A stretch of DNA of 64,000 nucleotides, taken from NCBI GenBank assembly GCA_016748015.1, contig JAAOMT010000515.1, forward strand, positions 180,759 to 244,758, read 5' to 3'. Below are positions 1 to 12,500 of the stretch, piece by piece. Each line of letters begins with the position of its first letter. The first letter of the stretch is position 1. Position numbers and translations under genes: made by a program. The notes under the pieces were generated by a model. It searched no databases and was not told the DNA's origin. It worked only from the letters and a program-made list of their open reading frames with translations. This stretch comes from Geosiphon pyriformis (lineage: Eukaryota > Glomeromycota > Glomeromycetes > Archaeosporales > Geosiphonaceae).

Positions 1-447
1 TTGTACTTGTGTTTATAAACTTGCATTTTAAAACTCCTATTACGAATAATGGGTTTTGTTGATTACCAATTTACATAATCAGTTACTTAATAGTTGAGTC
101 ATGCTTTGGAAGAAAGAACTTTAAATTAACTTTTTAAAGTTTTAGATTTTTCCGGTTTTTTAGGAAATTATTATTTGATTTTGTAAATTACCCGTTATTC
201 AGACTTCTGACATGCATGATTTATGCACATACGTAAAGCATCATATAATGAGATTTTCAACTTACAAATTTTTGAAACTCCAAAGAAACTATTTCAAAAA
301 AAAAAAAATTGTACTTTTGATAAATTATCTGGTTCGTTTCTAAATTTTTTATTGGTTTAAAGGTCTGAAACTTATATCGAGAATGGTAATATATTTTTTG
401 ATTTTTAAAGAGTTAAAGGTTTGATATTCATAAGAAACTTTTAGTCT

Positions 448-493
448 AATTTAATTTAATTTAGTTTAGTTTAGTTTAGTTTAGTTTAGTTTA
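448..493. repeat. Pentanucleotide tandem repeat (TTTAA/TTTAG)n
   Basis: About nine units of a five-base repeat. The unit begins as TTTAA and then becomes TTTAG. It is not a telomere-type TTAGGG repeat and is simple slippage DNA. Confidence 0.85.
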
Positions 494-900
494 AAGAATA
501 CAAAAAATGGAACTTTTAGAATTCTTTACTATGTTTAGCGTGGAATTTTTTTTTAACATTACTCAATTTAAATAGAATTAGCATTGTTTACGTATGACTA
601 TTCAAAATCAAACCAAATAATTAAAAAGGAGCTCAAAATTCTGTAAACATGTTAATTTTCATATTGGTGTTAATAATAGCGTCAAATTTGTGAGATATTA
701 AAATCTACAATCACTTAAAAAGAAATATCTAAATTCTATCAAAAAGCTTAAAAAATCAATTTCTAAATTAAAACTATAACCTCCATTATCCGAAACACTT
801 TCGATTCAACTCTTCTTGCTTACAATTTGTATTGTCAGCAGGTTGACCAAAAATTAGTCTCTCACCTTTTATTTTGAGAAAAAGGAAAAATCAAAAGCCA

Positions 901-1020
901 TTTATCATTTATCATTTATCATTTATCATTTATCATTTTTCATTTATCATAAATCATCATAAATCATCATAAATCATCATAAATTATCATAAATCATCAT
1001 AAATCATCATGAATCATAAT
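901..1020. repeat. Compound minisatellite: 7-mer array joined to 10-mer array
   Basis: Positions 901-950 repeat the heptamer TTTATCA about seven times, with one imperfect unit. Without a gap, positions 951-1020 repeat the decamer AAATCATCAT seven times, with single changes in the third, sixth and last units. The two units share the core ATCAT, so the second array may have grown out of the first. Confidence 0.9.
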
Positions 1021-2266
1021 GTAAATTTGCTCTATCTTCAATTTTCAAAAGTTTGATCGATTTGCTTCAGATCTTAAAAATATTTGACGGTTATTAATCG
1101 ATACTCAAAGAAATGGGAAATGAAAATTCTTCGAGATCATAAATTTTTTGTTGCACTTTAAAGAAATTTCCAGTTTTTTGTTTATGGATAAAATTAAAAT
1201 CAATATTATTTGATCACGAGAATTTGATCCTACCATAAATTTACCTTTTCTAAGAATAAGAATTTTTTTAAATCGATATCTACTGTATATCAGCATCTAA
1301 TATGAGTTTCTTTATTAATTTGTGGATAGTCGAAAATTTCTAGATACGGATTAACATTCCCCATTAATCAGTTTGAAAAATAGCATAAATTATAATGTAC
1401 ACAAAACTCTAAGATTTATGGGCAAAATCTCAAATGTTAGTGATTAGAAGTTTCTTTACATTTGAATCACAATTTATATATATTACCTAACCCCTTATTA
1501 GGAAATTGAATATCAATAACTCCCAAATTAATTAATTCCTCTGATTACTAGGAGGATGTGTACTACTAAATTTTGCATATGGCATCAACAATTATACTGA
1601 ACAATGATAAAGCAAAGTAACAATTAGGAATACAAAATGTCAAAAGATCATCCTTGGGCAAATTAACCATTATTTATCCACTTTTTTTTTCAGTATTGAA
1701 TCTTATATTAATTTCCGAATGTCGTGTTACATCCATCCATCTTCAAAAAAAGGATTAAATTTGAAAAATTATTTTATTACCATATTCTGTCGATCAGGGC
1801 TAAATATTTCCAAAACTAGTAGAGAACTTTTTCACTGAGAAAAACACTTGGCGTTTTAATTGAAATCCTTTTCCAGAAGGAATTGTAAAGCCAATCTAAT
1901 AAAAAGATCAGCTAAGGAAAATAATGCTTTGATTTGCTTGGATAAAATATTTCCGACTATCCAGTAACACTAGTTTTCCTGATTTTCGGTGGTGAAACTT
2001 ATGGAAGCATCTGTCATTTTCCTTAAGTAATTTTAGAATGGAAACTGTGTCTTGACAATCTATGACTTTGGCCCTATTGGAATTTTCAACAAATGCTGAT
2101 TAGCAAAAGTTAGTGTGATTATTATGTAAGTCCAATTAAAAATTAGGTAAACACCCTAAATCCAAGATCGTTATTCAGAGTTTGTGAAACATCGCGTCGA
2201 TCCAACCCACAGAGTTTTTCTTATAACCGCTCGACGTGACAGGGAAAATTTTGGATAATTGGAATA

Positions 2267-4090
2267 ATGCCTTCTCTTTCGGTCCTCGATAATGGAGACT
2301 TGTTACTCATGATATTTTCATTTCTCAAAAGACAAGATGATTTATTTTCTTTGCTTTTTGTGAATTCTACTTGGAGTTCGGTAAGTCACGCTATGGGAAA
2401 AATCAAAAGAAATCGATGTTGATTTTTACTGCAAGTTAATTAAAATAATCAGAATCCTTTCTCAATTATAGCTCATAATAAAAAAACTTTGGAAACGCCC
2501 CAGGTGGAAAACATCAAATGGCTATCTGAAATTTATCCGAACTCTTCAGACTTCCTCCACTCTTTTTTCCTATGGACCTTTGGTTCACCGTCTCGAATTT
2601 GCGAATGGATGCCTTAATGGACTTCTCTGCGCGATCCGTATCGATGTAGAAGTCCAGCTTGTTATTGAAAAATGTCCAAACATCAAAGAACTATCTTTTA
2701 CCGGGATGCTTCCACCAGATTTCTTTAATCCGGTCTTGATAAACAACTTTGATCACCCTTTAGCCAATTGGATGGAAACTACCCTTGAACCACTGAAACG
2801 AACGGAATTTTCTCAATTGGAGAATTTCAACATTGTGAATTGTAATCTAGAACTTCTAGTGATCACTAAACTCCTTGAAGAAGTATCCGAAAAATGCCAA
2901 AAGATTTCCTCCTTATCTACTTCCTTGATTTTATCTGAGCCAGAAGCCCGAATAATCGTCAAAGGATTTCCAAACCTTGAAACTTTTCGTTGTTCATCTG
3001 CAACAAGTGATGGGTTGAATATTTTAGTCGCGGGCTGCCGATCATTGAAAAACATTTCGGCGATTTTGGGCCAAGATGTTCAATTCGAAGAATTTTCAAA
3101 ACCTCCACAGTTTTCTCAGCTCGAAACTTTAGAAGTGAGCATGGCTAATCATCAAAATTTTACATCACTAAATTCTGTGATACAACCAAACCTACGAAAG
3201 ATTGTTCTCAAATCTTGTCTCTCATTGTTCGATGATAGATTAATTGAAATAGCACGAAATTGTTCTCGATTGGAGTCAATCGCACTTTTAAATTGCACAA
3301 ATATCACCGATCTTTCACTCACCGCTCTTGCACGATACCGAAACTTGAAGTTAAAAAAAATCCGTCTTTTCGGACTTCACAATATATCAGATACCTCAAT
3401 TTATGAAATATCCAATAACTGTTCAATGCTTCAAAATTTTGCGGTTGAACAATGCTCAAGAACAACAGGAAGGTCATTTTTAGATATCATCTCCAAATGC
3501 CAAAGGCTTCGAAAATTTTCATGCAACGCAACCAAAAACATTGCCTTCATCTTAATAAATCAAATTGCAATCGTAAAAGAAAGTTCAAAACTACAGGTGT
3601 TGCGATTCACCGAGTGCTATGACATAGAAAACGATGCATATACATTTACTCCACAATTACTTGAAAACTGGATACAAAAATGCCCTGCATTACGAAAATT
3701 GATTATTCATTTTCTTATACCGGAAGTAACCCCAATGGTAATTATCAAAAATATTGGTTAAACGTAAATTGAACTCTATATTGATTCTTTTTCCTCTCAT
3801 AGGAGTTACTACGATGCTTTTCCAGAATTGAAAATCTTGAAAATCTATGCTTTATGCTGTCACCTGATTTTAGTTATCACCATTTTGAAGTCCTCTTAAA
3901 CCACAGTCGACTACGAGAAATCCTCTTGCTAGGTGAATTCTCCCGGGATCTTAGATCATTTATCTCACATCGAAAAAATTCAAAAGATCAAAAGATTTCA
4001 ATAAAGTTAGACTTTTCGGACATTTTGGATTACTTAAACAATACATACGTCCCTCCAGATAGAATTGTTTATGGACGAAAATATTTCTGA
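2267..4090 (+). CDS. F-box/LRR protein, 555 aa, three exons
   Basis: Three exons at 2267-2380, 2472-3737 and 3803-4090 join in phase 0 to give 555 residues. Exon 1 encodes the start of an F-box (residues 1-38, with LLMIFSFLKRQDDLFSLLFV), which exon 2 continues (KKLWKRPRW). The rest is a run of degenerate leucine-rich repeats with spaced blocks such as LESIALLNCTNITDLSLTAL, typical of the FBXL type. Proteins of this kind are substrate receptors of SCF (Skp1-Cullin-F-box) ubiquitin ligases. The F-box would bind Skp1 and the repeats the unknown substrate. Donors (GTAAGT, GTAATT) and acceptors (ATAG, ATAG) are canonical. The start at 2267 is the first ATG that gives a full F-box. Such genes form large families in Glomeromycotina. 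No substrate can be inferred. Confidence 0.88.
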
Positions 4091-5265
4091 TCAAAAAATT
4101 AATATTATTAATAATTAAAATTAAAATTTAATGTTTACATAGTTCAAGCTCAAAAATAATTTGTAAAAATTCTTTTAAGAAAGTTTCAAAAAAAACATGT
4201 ATTTAATAATTTTATAGAAAGTAGTTTAATTGTAATATATAATAGAACCAAAACATCAGATATTTAATTTTGGAAAACAACGCAATCTGATCGATTCATA
4301 TTTTTAATTGATAAAATTCTTGAAATGTTTCTCCCTATTGTCTAATCGCTCCAATTCTTGACGTATTTAAACTTGGTTGCTGAAGCTTGTCGCCATTTTT
4401 GAGAACAGTTTTACATTTCTGAGGATGATTTTGAATATTTTACAAATTTTTATTATTATTGGACATCACGTTTTAAACTATGATTTTCTTTTTGTTCATA
4501 CCAAAAATTGATAATATCTCCTATAAACCGCTTCAATAATGATCAAAAGTGGTTAGATGGTTATTTTTATTTAATTTAACTTTTATAAAAGCATTACTAT
4601 ATTTGATGATATAATTAGATATTTTATGTTTGCAAAAATTACCATGCAGCATTACACTCTACAATGTGTAACACACACACACATATTTTCACTTGCATTA
4701 AGACAAAAATCTTTTTTATTTATTTAATTATTCATTTGATAATAAAAAAAGATCCGCTTCTTTTGATAGTGGTACAGGTGTTTAACAAAGAAAAAATATA
4801 TACATATCCTGTTATGATCGTTTGTTTTTTTTCCACGAAAAAGATTTTTATTTTTGACTTTTTTAAACAGAGAAATTATTTTTTTCTATATTCGAAAAAA
4901 AAACAAAAATGTTAAAAAAATCTGTTTTTTCCTTACCACAATTTATTCAAAAAAGCTCATTATTACCAAAAAGGTTATTGTTGTTGAAACATATCTCTTT
5001 AAATATAATTTTTATTAGCTAAAATAAACAATCTTATTAGAGATACAGTAAAAAACCAAGTGATTAATCGCCTAATCTTTATATTACATTTTGTTTTGTG
5101 TAAATAATTCGATTCTTACTGTCTTTGAAAAAAGATTGTTATCTACTTTATTATAGTTACAAGTATCAAAATTTTAACCAGAATTCGAGAGAAAAAATTC
5201 ATTTATTCAATTAAGAATTTAAGATAATTATAATATATACAGCTCACAGATTTTTCCCACTAAAT
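4091..5265. other. Intergenic region between convergent genes
   Basis: The F-box/LRR gene on the plus strand and the TLC-like gene on the minus strand converge on this spacer, so it holds both 3' ends. It is AT-rich with a short CA run (about 4670-4684) and poly-A/poly-T stretches. A frame of about 80 codons at 4664-4915 is low-complexity Phe/Ile/Lys and does not look like a gene. Confidence 0.6.
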
Positions 5266-6800
5266 TTATGTGGACTGGGCGTTTTTTAATTCACTCATTT
5301 GCAATGCAGCTATTTTAACTATTAGAGTTTGTGAACTTCCACCAATCCTCATTGAGCCTCTAAGAGTAATTTCATCATCTACGGTGTCTTCAGCAGCCTC
5401 AATTAAACCTTGTTCTTCTCCGTTATCTCGTGACATATAACTAGGAAGAGAACTCGTGCCAAAAGGCATCGAATCACGGTTCTTCAAACCTCGCAGGGTA
5501 TCACCAGAAATCCCGTATTCCTCATCTTGCATCACTTGCTGTTTTCGGTCTTTTGTGAACGAAGTATGTTTCGGATTTTTGGATTTTCGATGTGACTTCA
5601 ATGCAATCACCCAAACCACATAGGTGGCCCATATTTGAGTGGCAAAGAGACAAGCTAACAATATGGGAAACACAATATTAAATGCAAACAGGATTTTGTA
5701 GTTTCCTGGAAAATTTAAATTAGAAAGGTTAATACTTTGAATCATGAGTTTTTAATTGAAATTTTAGCATTTCAGCCAACTTTCCACAAGATTATTAAAC
5801 ATACCAGGATTAGGTAGAATCTTTTTAGCCCAAAATATCAACACCCAGATAAGTGTACCAAATTTTGCGAGAAACACTTGTACTGCTGCAAAGAAAAGTA
5901 CCGGTGGTGCATAAGATGGCTTCAATCGGTAAAAGAGTAGACCTAAAAAGGTGCTTTGCTCAGTAGTTGCCTGGAAAAACACGATTAGCCCTACTGTAAA
6001 TAGATCCAAATTGACACTTAAAAATGATCGACGACAGAGTTAATTATCAATCTGGGTAGTGAGAATAGAAAATCCACTTTTTTGAAGACTTACGTGTCAC
6101 GGATAACATAAAAGGCAAAAATATTCACGGCCATTGTAATGAAATGGTGAGCGATCAGTGGCAGTCGCATTTTACGATAAATCAATTCAAATATATACCT
6201 AGAAATTAACGAAAAACATTCATTTTAAAAAAAGGGTAAACAAAGAAGAGAATAAATTCAAAACGTAGTCTTCCAAAACTGCGAAATAAACAGACATACA
6301 AATCAAGAGTAATCAAACAACATATTTGGGCGAGTTGCAAGTTTCGAGAGCTCAATTCACTTTTGAAAACAGGGTAAATTATTATTTGTATTGTTAAGGC
6401 GATTCCGGTGAAAATGATTTCCAAAATATAGGTGGTACAATTTTTTATATGTTCTAAACTAAGGTTTGGGTCAATTTTTCGAAGAATTTTTTCGATTAAT
6501 TTCGAGAGAATAATGAGGGTAACGAAGTAAAAGACGTGATTCGTGGTGAACACGTAGTATGTTGTTTGTGTCACTAATTATTAAAAAATAGAAATAATAA
6601 TAGCAATATTATTATTATTATTATTATTATTATATAGTGATTTTGAGAGAAAAAAAGGTCTAAAGCTTCATATTAGAAAATTTAAAAAAATGATAAATCT
6701 TGTAGCAGTGCTTACCTTTTTCATTTTGATTATTCAACAAGTCTTCAATCTGATTCTTTGAGTATCCTCTCCACGAAGGCGGTAGTTGTTGTCCATCCAT
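5266..6800 (-). CDS. Multi-pass TLC-like membrane protein, 371 aa, five exons
   Basis: Five exons, in transcript order 6800-6716, 6573-6300, 6198-6094, 6016-5805 and 5705-5266, give 371 residues with all phases matching. Donors are GTAAGC, GTATGT, GTAAGT and GTATGT. The start codon opens a short hydrophilic N-terminus (MDGQQLPPSWRGYSKNQIED). About seven hydrophobic segments follow (roughly residues 38-57, 75-98, 108-122, 140-157, 168-190, 197-220, 232-262), then a hydrophilic tail of about 110 residues rich in Asp/Glu/Ser. The helix pattern and the segment LYIFELIYRKMRLPLIAHHF resemble TLC (TRAM/LAG1/CLN8) proteins, where a conserved His pair follows a basic loop. Some members are ER ceramide synthases, others lipid sensors. 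The function here is unknown, and it could be another polytopic family. I am confident of the gene model and less so of the family. Confidence 0.75.
6608..6632. repeat. (ATT)n microsatellite in intron 1 of the TLC-like gene
   Basis: About eight ATT units lie inside the first intron (6715-6574) of the membrane-protein gene. Slippage here would change intron length without touching the coding frame. Confidence 0.9.
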
Positions 6801-8341
6801 TGTTTAGTGAATTAAAATTTTTCTTTGAAATAGACTTAATTTAGTTGAAAAAAGAATTTCGATTTCCTTATTTTTAGTGAGAAGAATGATTACAAAGAAC
6901 TCAATCCTTGGTTTATTGAAAATGAAATTCAATATTGAAATAAACTCATCAAGATTCCCTACTTTTATACACAACTGTTCACTTTCTTTGATGATCTAAG
7001 CAGAGATTAAAAAAGTAATTATTAGTTTTGAGCGTGACACTATCCATTGAATTTTTGATAATGATTATGATACAAATGAAAGGTAAAAAAAAAAATTATC
7101 TAGATTTCGATTATAACTTTTCTGGAAATTTTTATAATGTAAACAAATTTGTATCACCAATTTTTTATTTTGACAAAAACTTTTTTGATCGACATATATT
7201 TTAAAAAATACAATAAAATAAATATAGATATTGTAAAAAGCTGTGTTTCCTTTTTATATTTGACATTGACGTGTTTACCAAAATGTCAAAATCAAATACT
7301 TATAATTTAACAACGCCTCGTTAAATAAATGAGCAAATAAAGAAATCAAAAATCATAATTGCCACACAGTATGAATGATAATAATTGACATCAAAAATTG
7401 CCTAATTTGATATTGCAATGAAAAATCTAAATATAATTAAACGATGGCTTATTCCAAAGTTGCCGACAATGAATTTAAAAATCTGCAATTTGATCAATCC
7501 AGAGTACTATATGGTATTTTCCATTTACTGAATTTGAATGTTTGGCAGTTTATTTGAAAATAAAAAATAGATTTCCATAAACTTACTTCATTCCTATATA
7601 TGGAATATGGGCCCTTCCATTATAATAACATGCATGCAATGGTTGATTCATTTTGCCCTCAAAAAATTTTTTAAATTTAGGCTCAACAATTTCCACTGCT
7701 AATTTTAGAATTTTGGGGGATGATCACCAAAAAAACTCGTATTATGTTATCTTTTAAATCTTGCAATTTTATAAATTTAGTGTCAAAATTAATAATTAAG
7801 GACGATAAACAGTACAATATCGTTTATGTTGCATATCATTGCATAAAAACCAAGAAATTAACCTTTTCTGTACATTAGGTCAAAGGTTGCTCCTATTCAC
7901 AGAATTCAAATCACCAAAAATATAAGTAATTAATCTAATTTTGTTTACAGTTTATGTTTCTTGATTCTTTTTGGAAATGAATTTTTTTCTGAATAACTTT
8001 TTATCTGATTTTTGGTTACAAAAGATTTTAATTCAATTTTCATGTTTATTACGAGTAATAAAGAAAATAATCAATGAATTTATTGGTTTAAATATATTCT
8101 TTTAAAAAAAACAAAGTTAAAATAACAATTTCAATAAATCACTAATGAAATCTCTAATATTAATTGTTGATTGGAAATTTTTATTTTAAAAAAATCATTG
8201 ATTTGATAAATATAATTTAAGATTGATTATTATCATGACTTGATTTTTGGATTAATAAACATAATAATAAACATAAAAATAATAATAATAATAATAATAA
8301 TAATCATAATCATAATAATAATAATAATAATAATCATAATC

Positions 8342-8401
<60 letters not shown>

Positions 8402-8859
8402 TACTTTCACAAAGAATCTTTTAATCAAAGAATTTTATGAATTTTCTTCTTTCTTGAATTCATTTTCAATCGACCAAATCCTTTTTTTGAAAATTTACTT
8501 TTTTTTAGTATTTTACTATTCTTTCATTGTCAAGCAAATTGCTGTGGTATCTCAGATTTCTTTTCAAAAAAGTCATAATGCTTAAAACAAATATTTAATA
8601 ATTTTATAAATGGTTCTTTTTTCATATCTTTCAAGTTAATTCTTTAGTTTTTTCCGAATCGTGCAAAAAAACGAATTCACATGTTAAACTCATGTGTTTC
8701 GTAAAAATTTACAGCGTAAATATTTTTAGAGTAAAAAAATTCTACAATTCTAATTTTAAACTCTATTAAAAATTCAGTTTGGATTTTTCTTGCAATTACA
8801 CTATTAATAAATTTTTCAGCAATTTTATCTAACCTTTTTTTATAATTTTGTCAAACGTT
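6801..8859. other. Intergenic region upstream of the TLC-like gene
   Basis: AT-rich DNA with no supported exon. It should contain the promoter of the minus-strand gene that starts at 6800. A (AAT)n microsatellite at 8276-8401 is listed separately. Confidence 0.6.
8276..8401. repeat. (AAT)n microsatellite, about 125 bp
   Basis: A long trinucleotide tract with two internal AATCATAATCAT interruptions. Its continuous open frame, which reads as poly-isoleucine, comes only from the repeat and is not a gene. Confidence 0.95.
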
Positions 8860-9530
8860 TGCAACAGAGAGAGTCTCTCGCACGTCAGTCATCGGCTAGC
8901 AATAATCCAATCTTGTGATTGCTTCATACTCTGAACAAATAGTTTCTTCTCAACCTGAAAATGAAAAAAAAAAAACAGGAAAATCCTTGTCCAACATCAC
9001 TCAACAAAAGGTCATATCAACTGGATATATCAGCTTGCCCTCTACTCGCATTCTTTCTCAACAGATCGAGTTTGAGCAACTGAAAATCATACAATTGAAT
9101 GGGATTATTTGATACCATATTGTAAAACAATACTAACTTTAGAGTGACCAGTATAATCAAGAGTGTACGAAGGTATAGTTTCTTATTCAATTTTCATAAG
9201 CATATATTTTGATGGTTTTCTGTTTATTACTTTAGTATATGGAAGAAGAAATGGATCTCAAACCCCAGAAGATATTGATTTCAATAGATGGATTATTTTA
9301 TCTAACTGAAAATTCTCAGATAATTTAATGGATATAAAAAAGCAAATACCAATTTCGACTGATGGCTCTTAATTTTTCTTTAATTGTCTTTTGCTTTATT
9401 TCACAGAATTCTTTCGATATAGATGATGGAAGGATCACAAAGAATTGTACATTGTCACTCTCGTTGATCTAAAAGTTGTTTGTGCTTCGGGATTAATTCT
9501 ATTTCGGTTTAGGGCGTTTTAATGCACGTA
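8860..9530 (+). other. Unrecognised coding-like island
   Basis: This stretch has clearly higher G+C than its surroundings and a 65-codon frame at 8915-9112 (with the run TGYISLPSTRILSQQIEFEQ). A possible 30-nt exon at about 9141-9170 between a TTTAG and a GTATAG, and a further frame after the CTTTAG near 9235 (MEEEMDLKPQKILISIDGLF), could belong to a small multi-exon gene. I cannot build a full model with a good start codon and do not recognise the product. It may be a lineage-specific gene or a relic. Confidence 0.3.
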
Positions 9531-12500
9531 AACAATGAGTGTAACGATTAATCCTCAAATTAACAGAATCCCTATTATCGTTGTTGTTACATGTATATTA
9601 TGAAGAGAAATTTTTTCCTCTATTTTTATTTTGTTACAAAAGAAAATAATAACAATATTAATTAAGCTTCACAAATATATAAATATAAAAATGTAAAATT
9701 TAAATTTAGAAATTAATTCATTTATCTTTTTTTAAACTCAGTTACTTTTGAATAAAGACAGATCTTGTATTTTTCTCAATATTAGCCATTATTATTTGCA
9801 GATAAAAAAAGCCCAATAAGCATGTTAAAAGTATAAGTGTAAAAATTAAAAAACACATACAATTTTTATTTAAGAAAAAATTCAAAAAAATATTTTTTAC
9901 ACATATAGCTTTGTATTTTTTGGAGATATTTTTAATATTTGTTGACTTTTGAATTTTTCTGAATTAATTAAAAAATATTCAATGTTTTCTTATCAATCGA
10001 AAAATAAGAATTAACCTTGAAAAGCCCATGAAATTTTTGCATCATAATTTTGTAATATCAAACCGTAAAAAAGATGCCAGCTAACAAATAAAACATAATA
10101 AAATGTAAAAAATATTAAGGTTTAATTTTGTTATAAAAAATACGAAATTCAAAATTTTATTAAGCTAAAAAAAAACAAAAGTTGTAAAGATTACATTGTT
10201 AAACTTATGAATTTTAAATAATATTATAATATTTTCTTTGCAAATAAAATTTGTTGTATTTTTTTTAATCTTAAATTTAACATCGTCAAAGTGATATTTT
10301 CGTAAAATTCGTTATAATTTAATAATTCTTTTATGTAACTATCTTAATATATATATATATTTATGTTAGATTTAATTAAAAATATTTTGCAATCATTTTT
10401 TACTTAATTCATAAACAATTTATAAAATCATATTTTTTTTGCTGACATTAGTCATTTTTAATAACATCTTAATGGTAAAAATAACGAAATAATACAAGAA
10501 AAATACAAAGATTGAGTTTAATGTGTTTTAAACAAATAATATTTTACACAATTAAATATAAAAGTAAATAAAAATTCTTTATTACTATTATTCTTTAAAA
10601 TCCTTTTGTAATAAAAATTATATATATATTTTTTATTTAACGAGTAACAGCATTATTTAAAAATGAAAAAAATATTGTTATTGTTTTTTGTTTTGGACAA
10701 AAGCCAGCTTAATGTAAGTTTTATAAAGAAAAAATAATCAAATTCTATTAAAAACACAACCAAAAGAAAACCAAAACTATATTACCAAAGTTAAAACCAA
10801 AATTTTTTCAATTAGTTATCAAATTTAAAAAATAAGAATAATAGAATTATTTAAAAAGTTTATAAAAGAAAACATAACTGAAATAATTTATCAATTTAAA
10901 GCTATTATAGAAACAACATTTTTAAACAATATAACAATTTTTGTTATTTATTTGATATTATAACAAAGACAAAGTTAAATAATTAATTAATTACTTTTAG
11001 TTAAAAAAGACTAATATAAAATATTGATAACATGTATTTTAAAAGAATATAAGTAATAAAAAAACTCGAAATGTTAATAACAAGTATATAAAAAATTATA
11101 AAAATAACATATAATATTAATAATAAGTATATAAAAAATTATAAAAGTAACATAATTTAAAATGTTAATAATAAGTATTAAAACATACTTAAAACATTAA
11201 TAATAAGTATTTAAAGCATAAAAAAAAAGAAAAAAAGAAAAACATATAAAGAAAAAAACTAATTACTTATAATAAAACTTTAATAGAAAGTTGACTTTAT
11301 ATAAACTAATGCTTTTTTAAATTAACAAAAAGCTTATATATATAATTAAAATATATTATATTTATATATTATATTAAAATTATTTAAGTATATTAATTAT
11401 TTAAGTATATTAAATTAATTAAATACTAATTATAAGCTTAATTAACATATTATTTTTCTAAAAATTAATAACTATATTTAAAACTTTAATTATATATTAA
11501 TAATTAATTGTAATTATAATCAACATAATTAAAATAAATAAATTAATTATATTTTTAATAACAAATTTTAAATAATAATTATAAATAAATTTTATATTAT
11601 ATTTTGATTTCTAACATATTAAACTTATTTGTTATTTTAATTGTTTTAAATAAAAATAGTTTTTTAATATTTTTTAATTTAAAATTATTTGTATACTTTA
11701 TCTTATATTTTTAACACATTTTATTTGCCTGTTTTTATAATATTAAGCTATATATTTAATAAAGTATTTAAATTAATTAATAAAAAATAATATTGTAATT
11801 AATATTAAAAACTTTTTTATATTATGTATTGTTTATTTGGTTATTGTATTAACAAAAAATGAGTTAACAAAAAATATATTTACAAAAATATAATTAATAA
11901 TTTTTTTATCTTTTTTAAGTTAAAAACTTGAATATTAAATATTTTATTAAAAAATTAAGCAAATTTAAAACCAAAATTTCTAGAATTAACATTCTGTTTG
12001 GTATTGTTTTTATTGAAATTATTATTAAAAACTACAAATAAATTATTATTTATTTTTTTATAATATTAATATTACTAGTTTTTTTTAATTTAACTATAAA
12101 AAAAACACTTATTTAAAAACCTAAAATAATAATTAAATAAACTGATAAAAGCTTGTCTGATATTTTAAAAACTTTGTAAATATGTTTTGTTTTTTTTGTT
12201 TTTTTATTATTATGTTTTAACAAAGTATGCCCAATAACTATCTAATAAAATATATTAAATTAAATAGTTTAAATTAGATATAAATCATGTATTTTTTATA
12301 TGTAATCAACTATTTAAATTAATTAAAACACTAATTAAGTTAAATTAAAAAAAGCTGAAAGTAAATTCTGTTTACTAAGTTTCTCAATAATATTATTTAA
12401 ATTTCTAGAATCAAAAATAAAATTATTAAAAAACAATTTAATTTTTTTTAATTTTAAGACTACATATTTATTACAAAGTAATTTTCAAAAGACATGTTTT

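Larger units (their letters stand above)
1..2266. other. Intergenic region with short tandem repeats
   Basis: AT-rich intergenic DNA with no convincing coding exon on either strand. It holds two tandem-repeat tracts, listed separately (448-493 and 901-1020). The last few hundred bases should contain the promoter of the F-box/LRR gene that starts at 2267. I see no clear TATA box or other defined element there. Confidence 0.7.

Noticed and set aside
448-493. Telomere-like TTTAG repeat
   Set aside because: The unit is five bases and mixed with TTTAA, short and internal. It does not fit the TTAGGG repeat of fungi.
8240-8440. 66-codon frame, mostly isoleucine
   Set aside because: It is the translation of an (AAT)n microsatellite and has no coding character outside the repeat.
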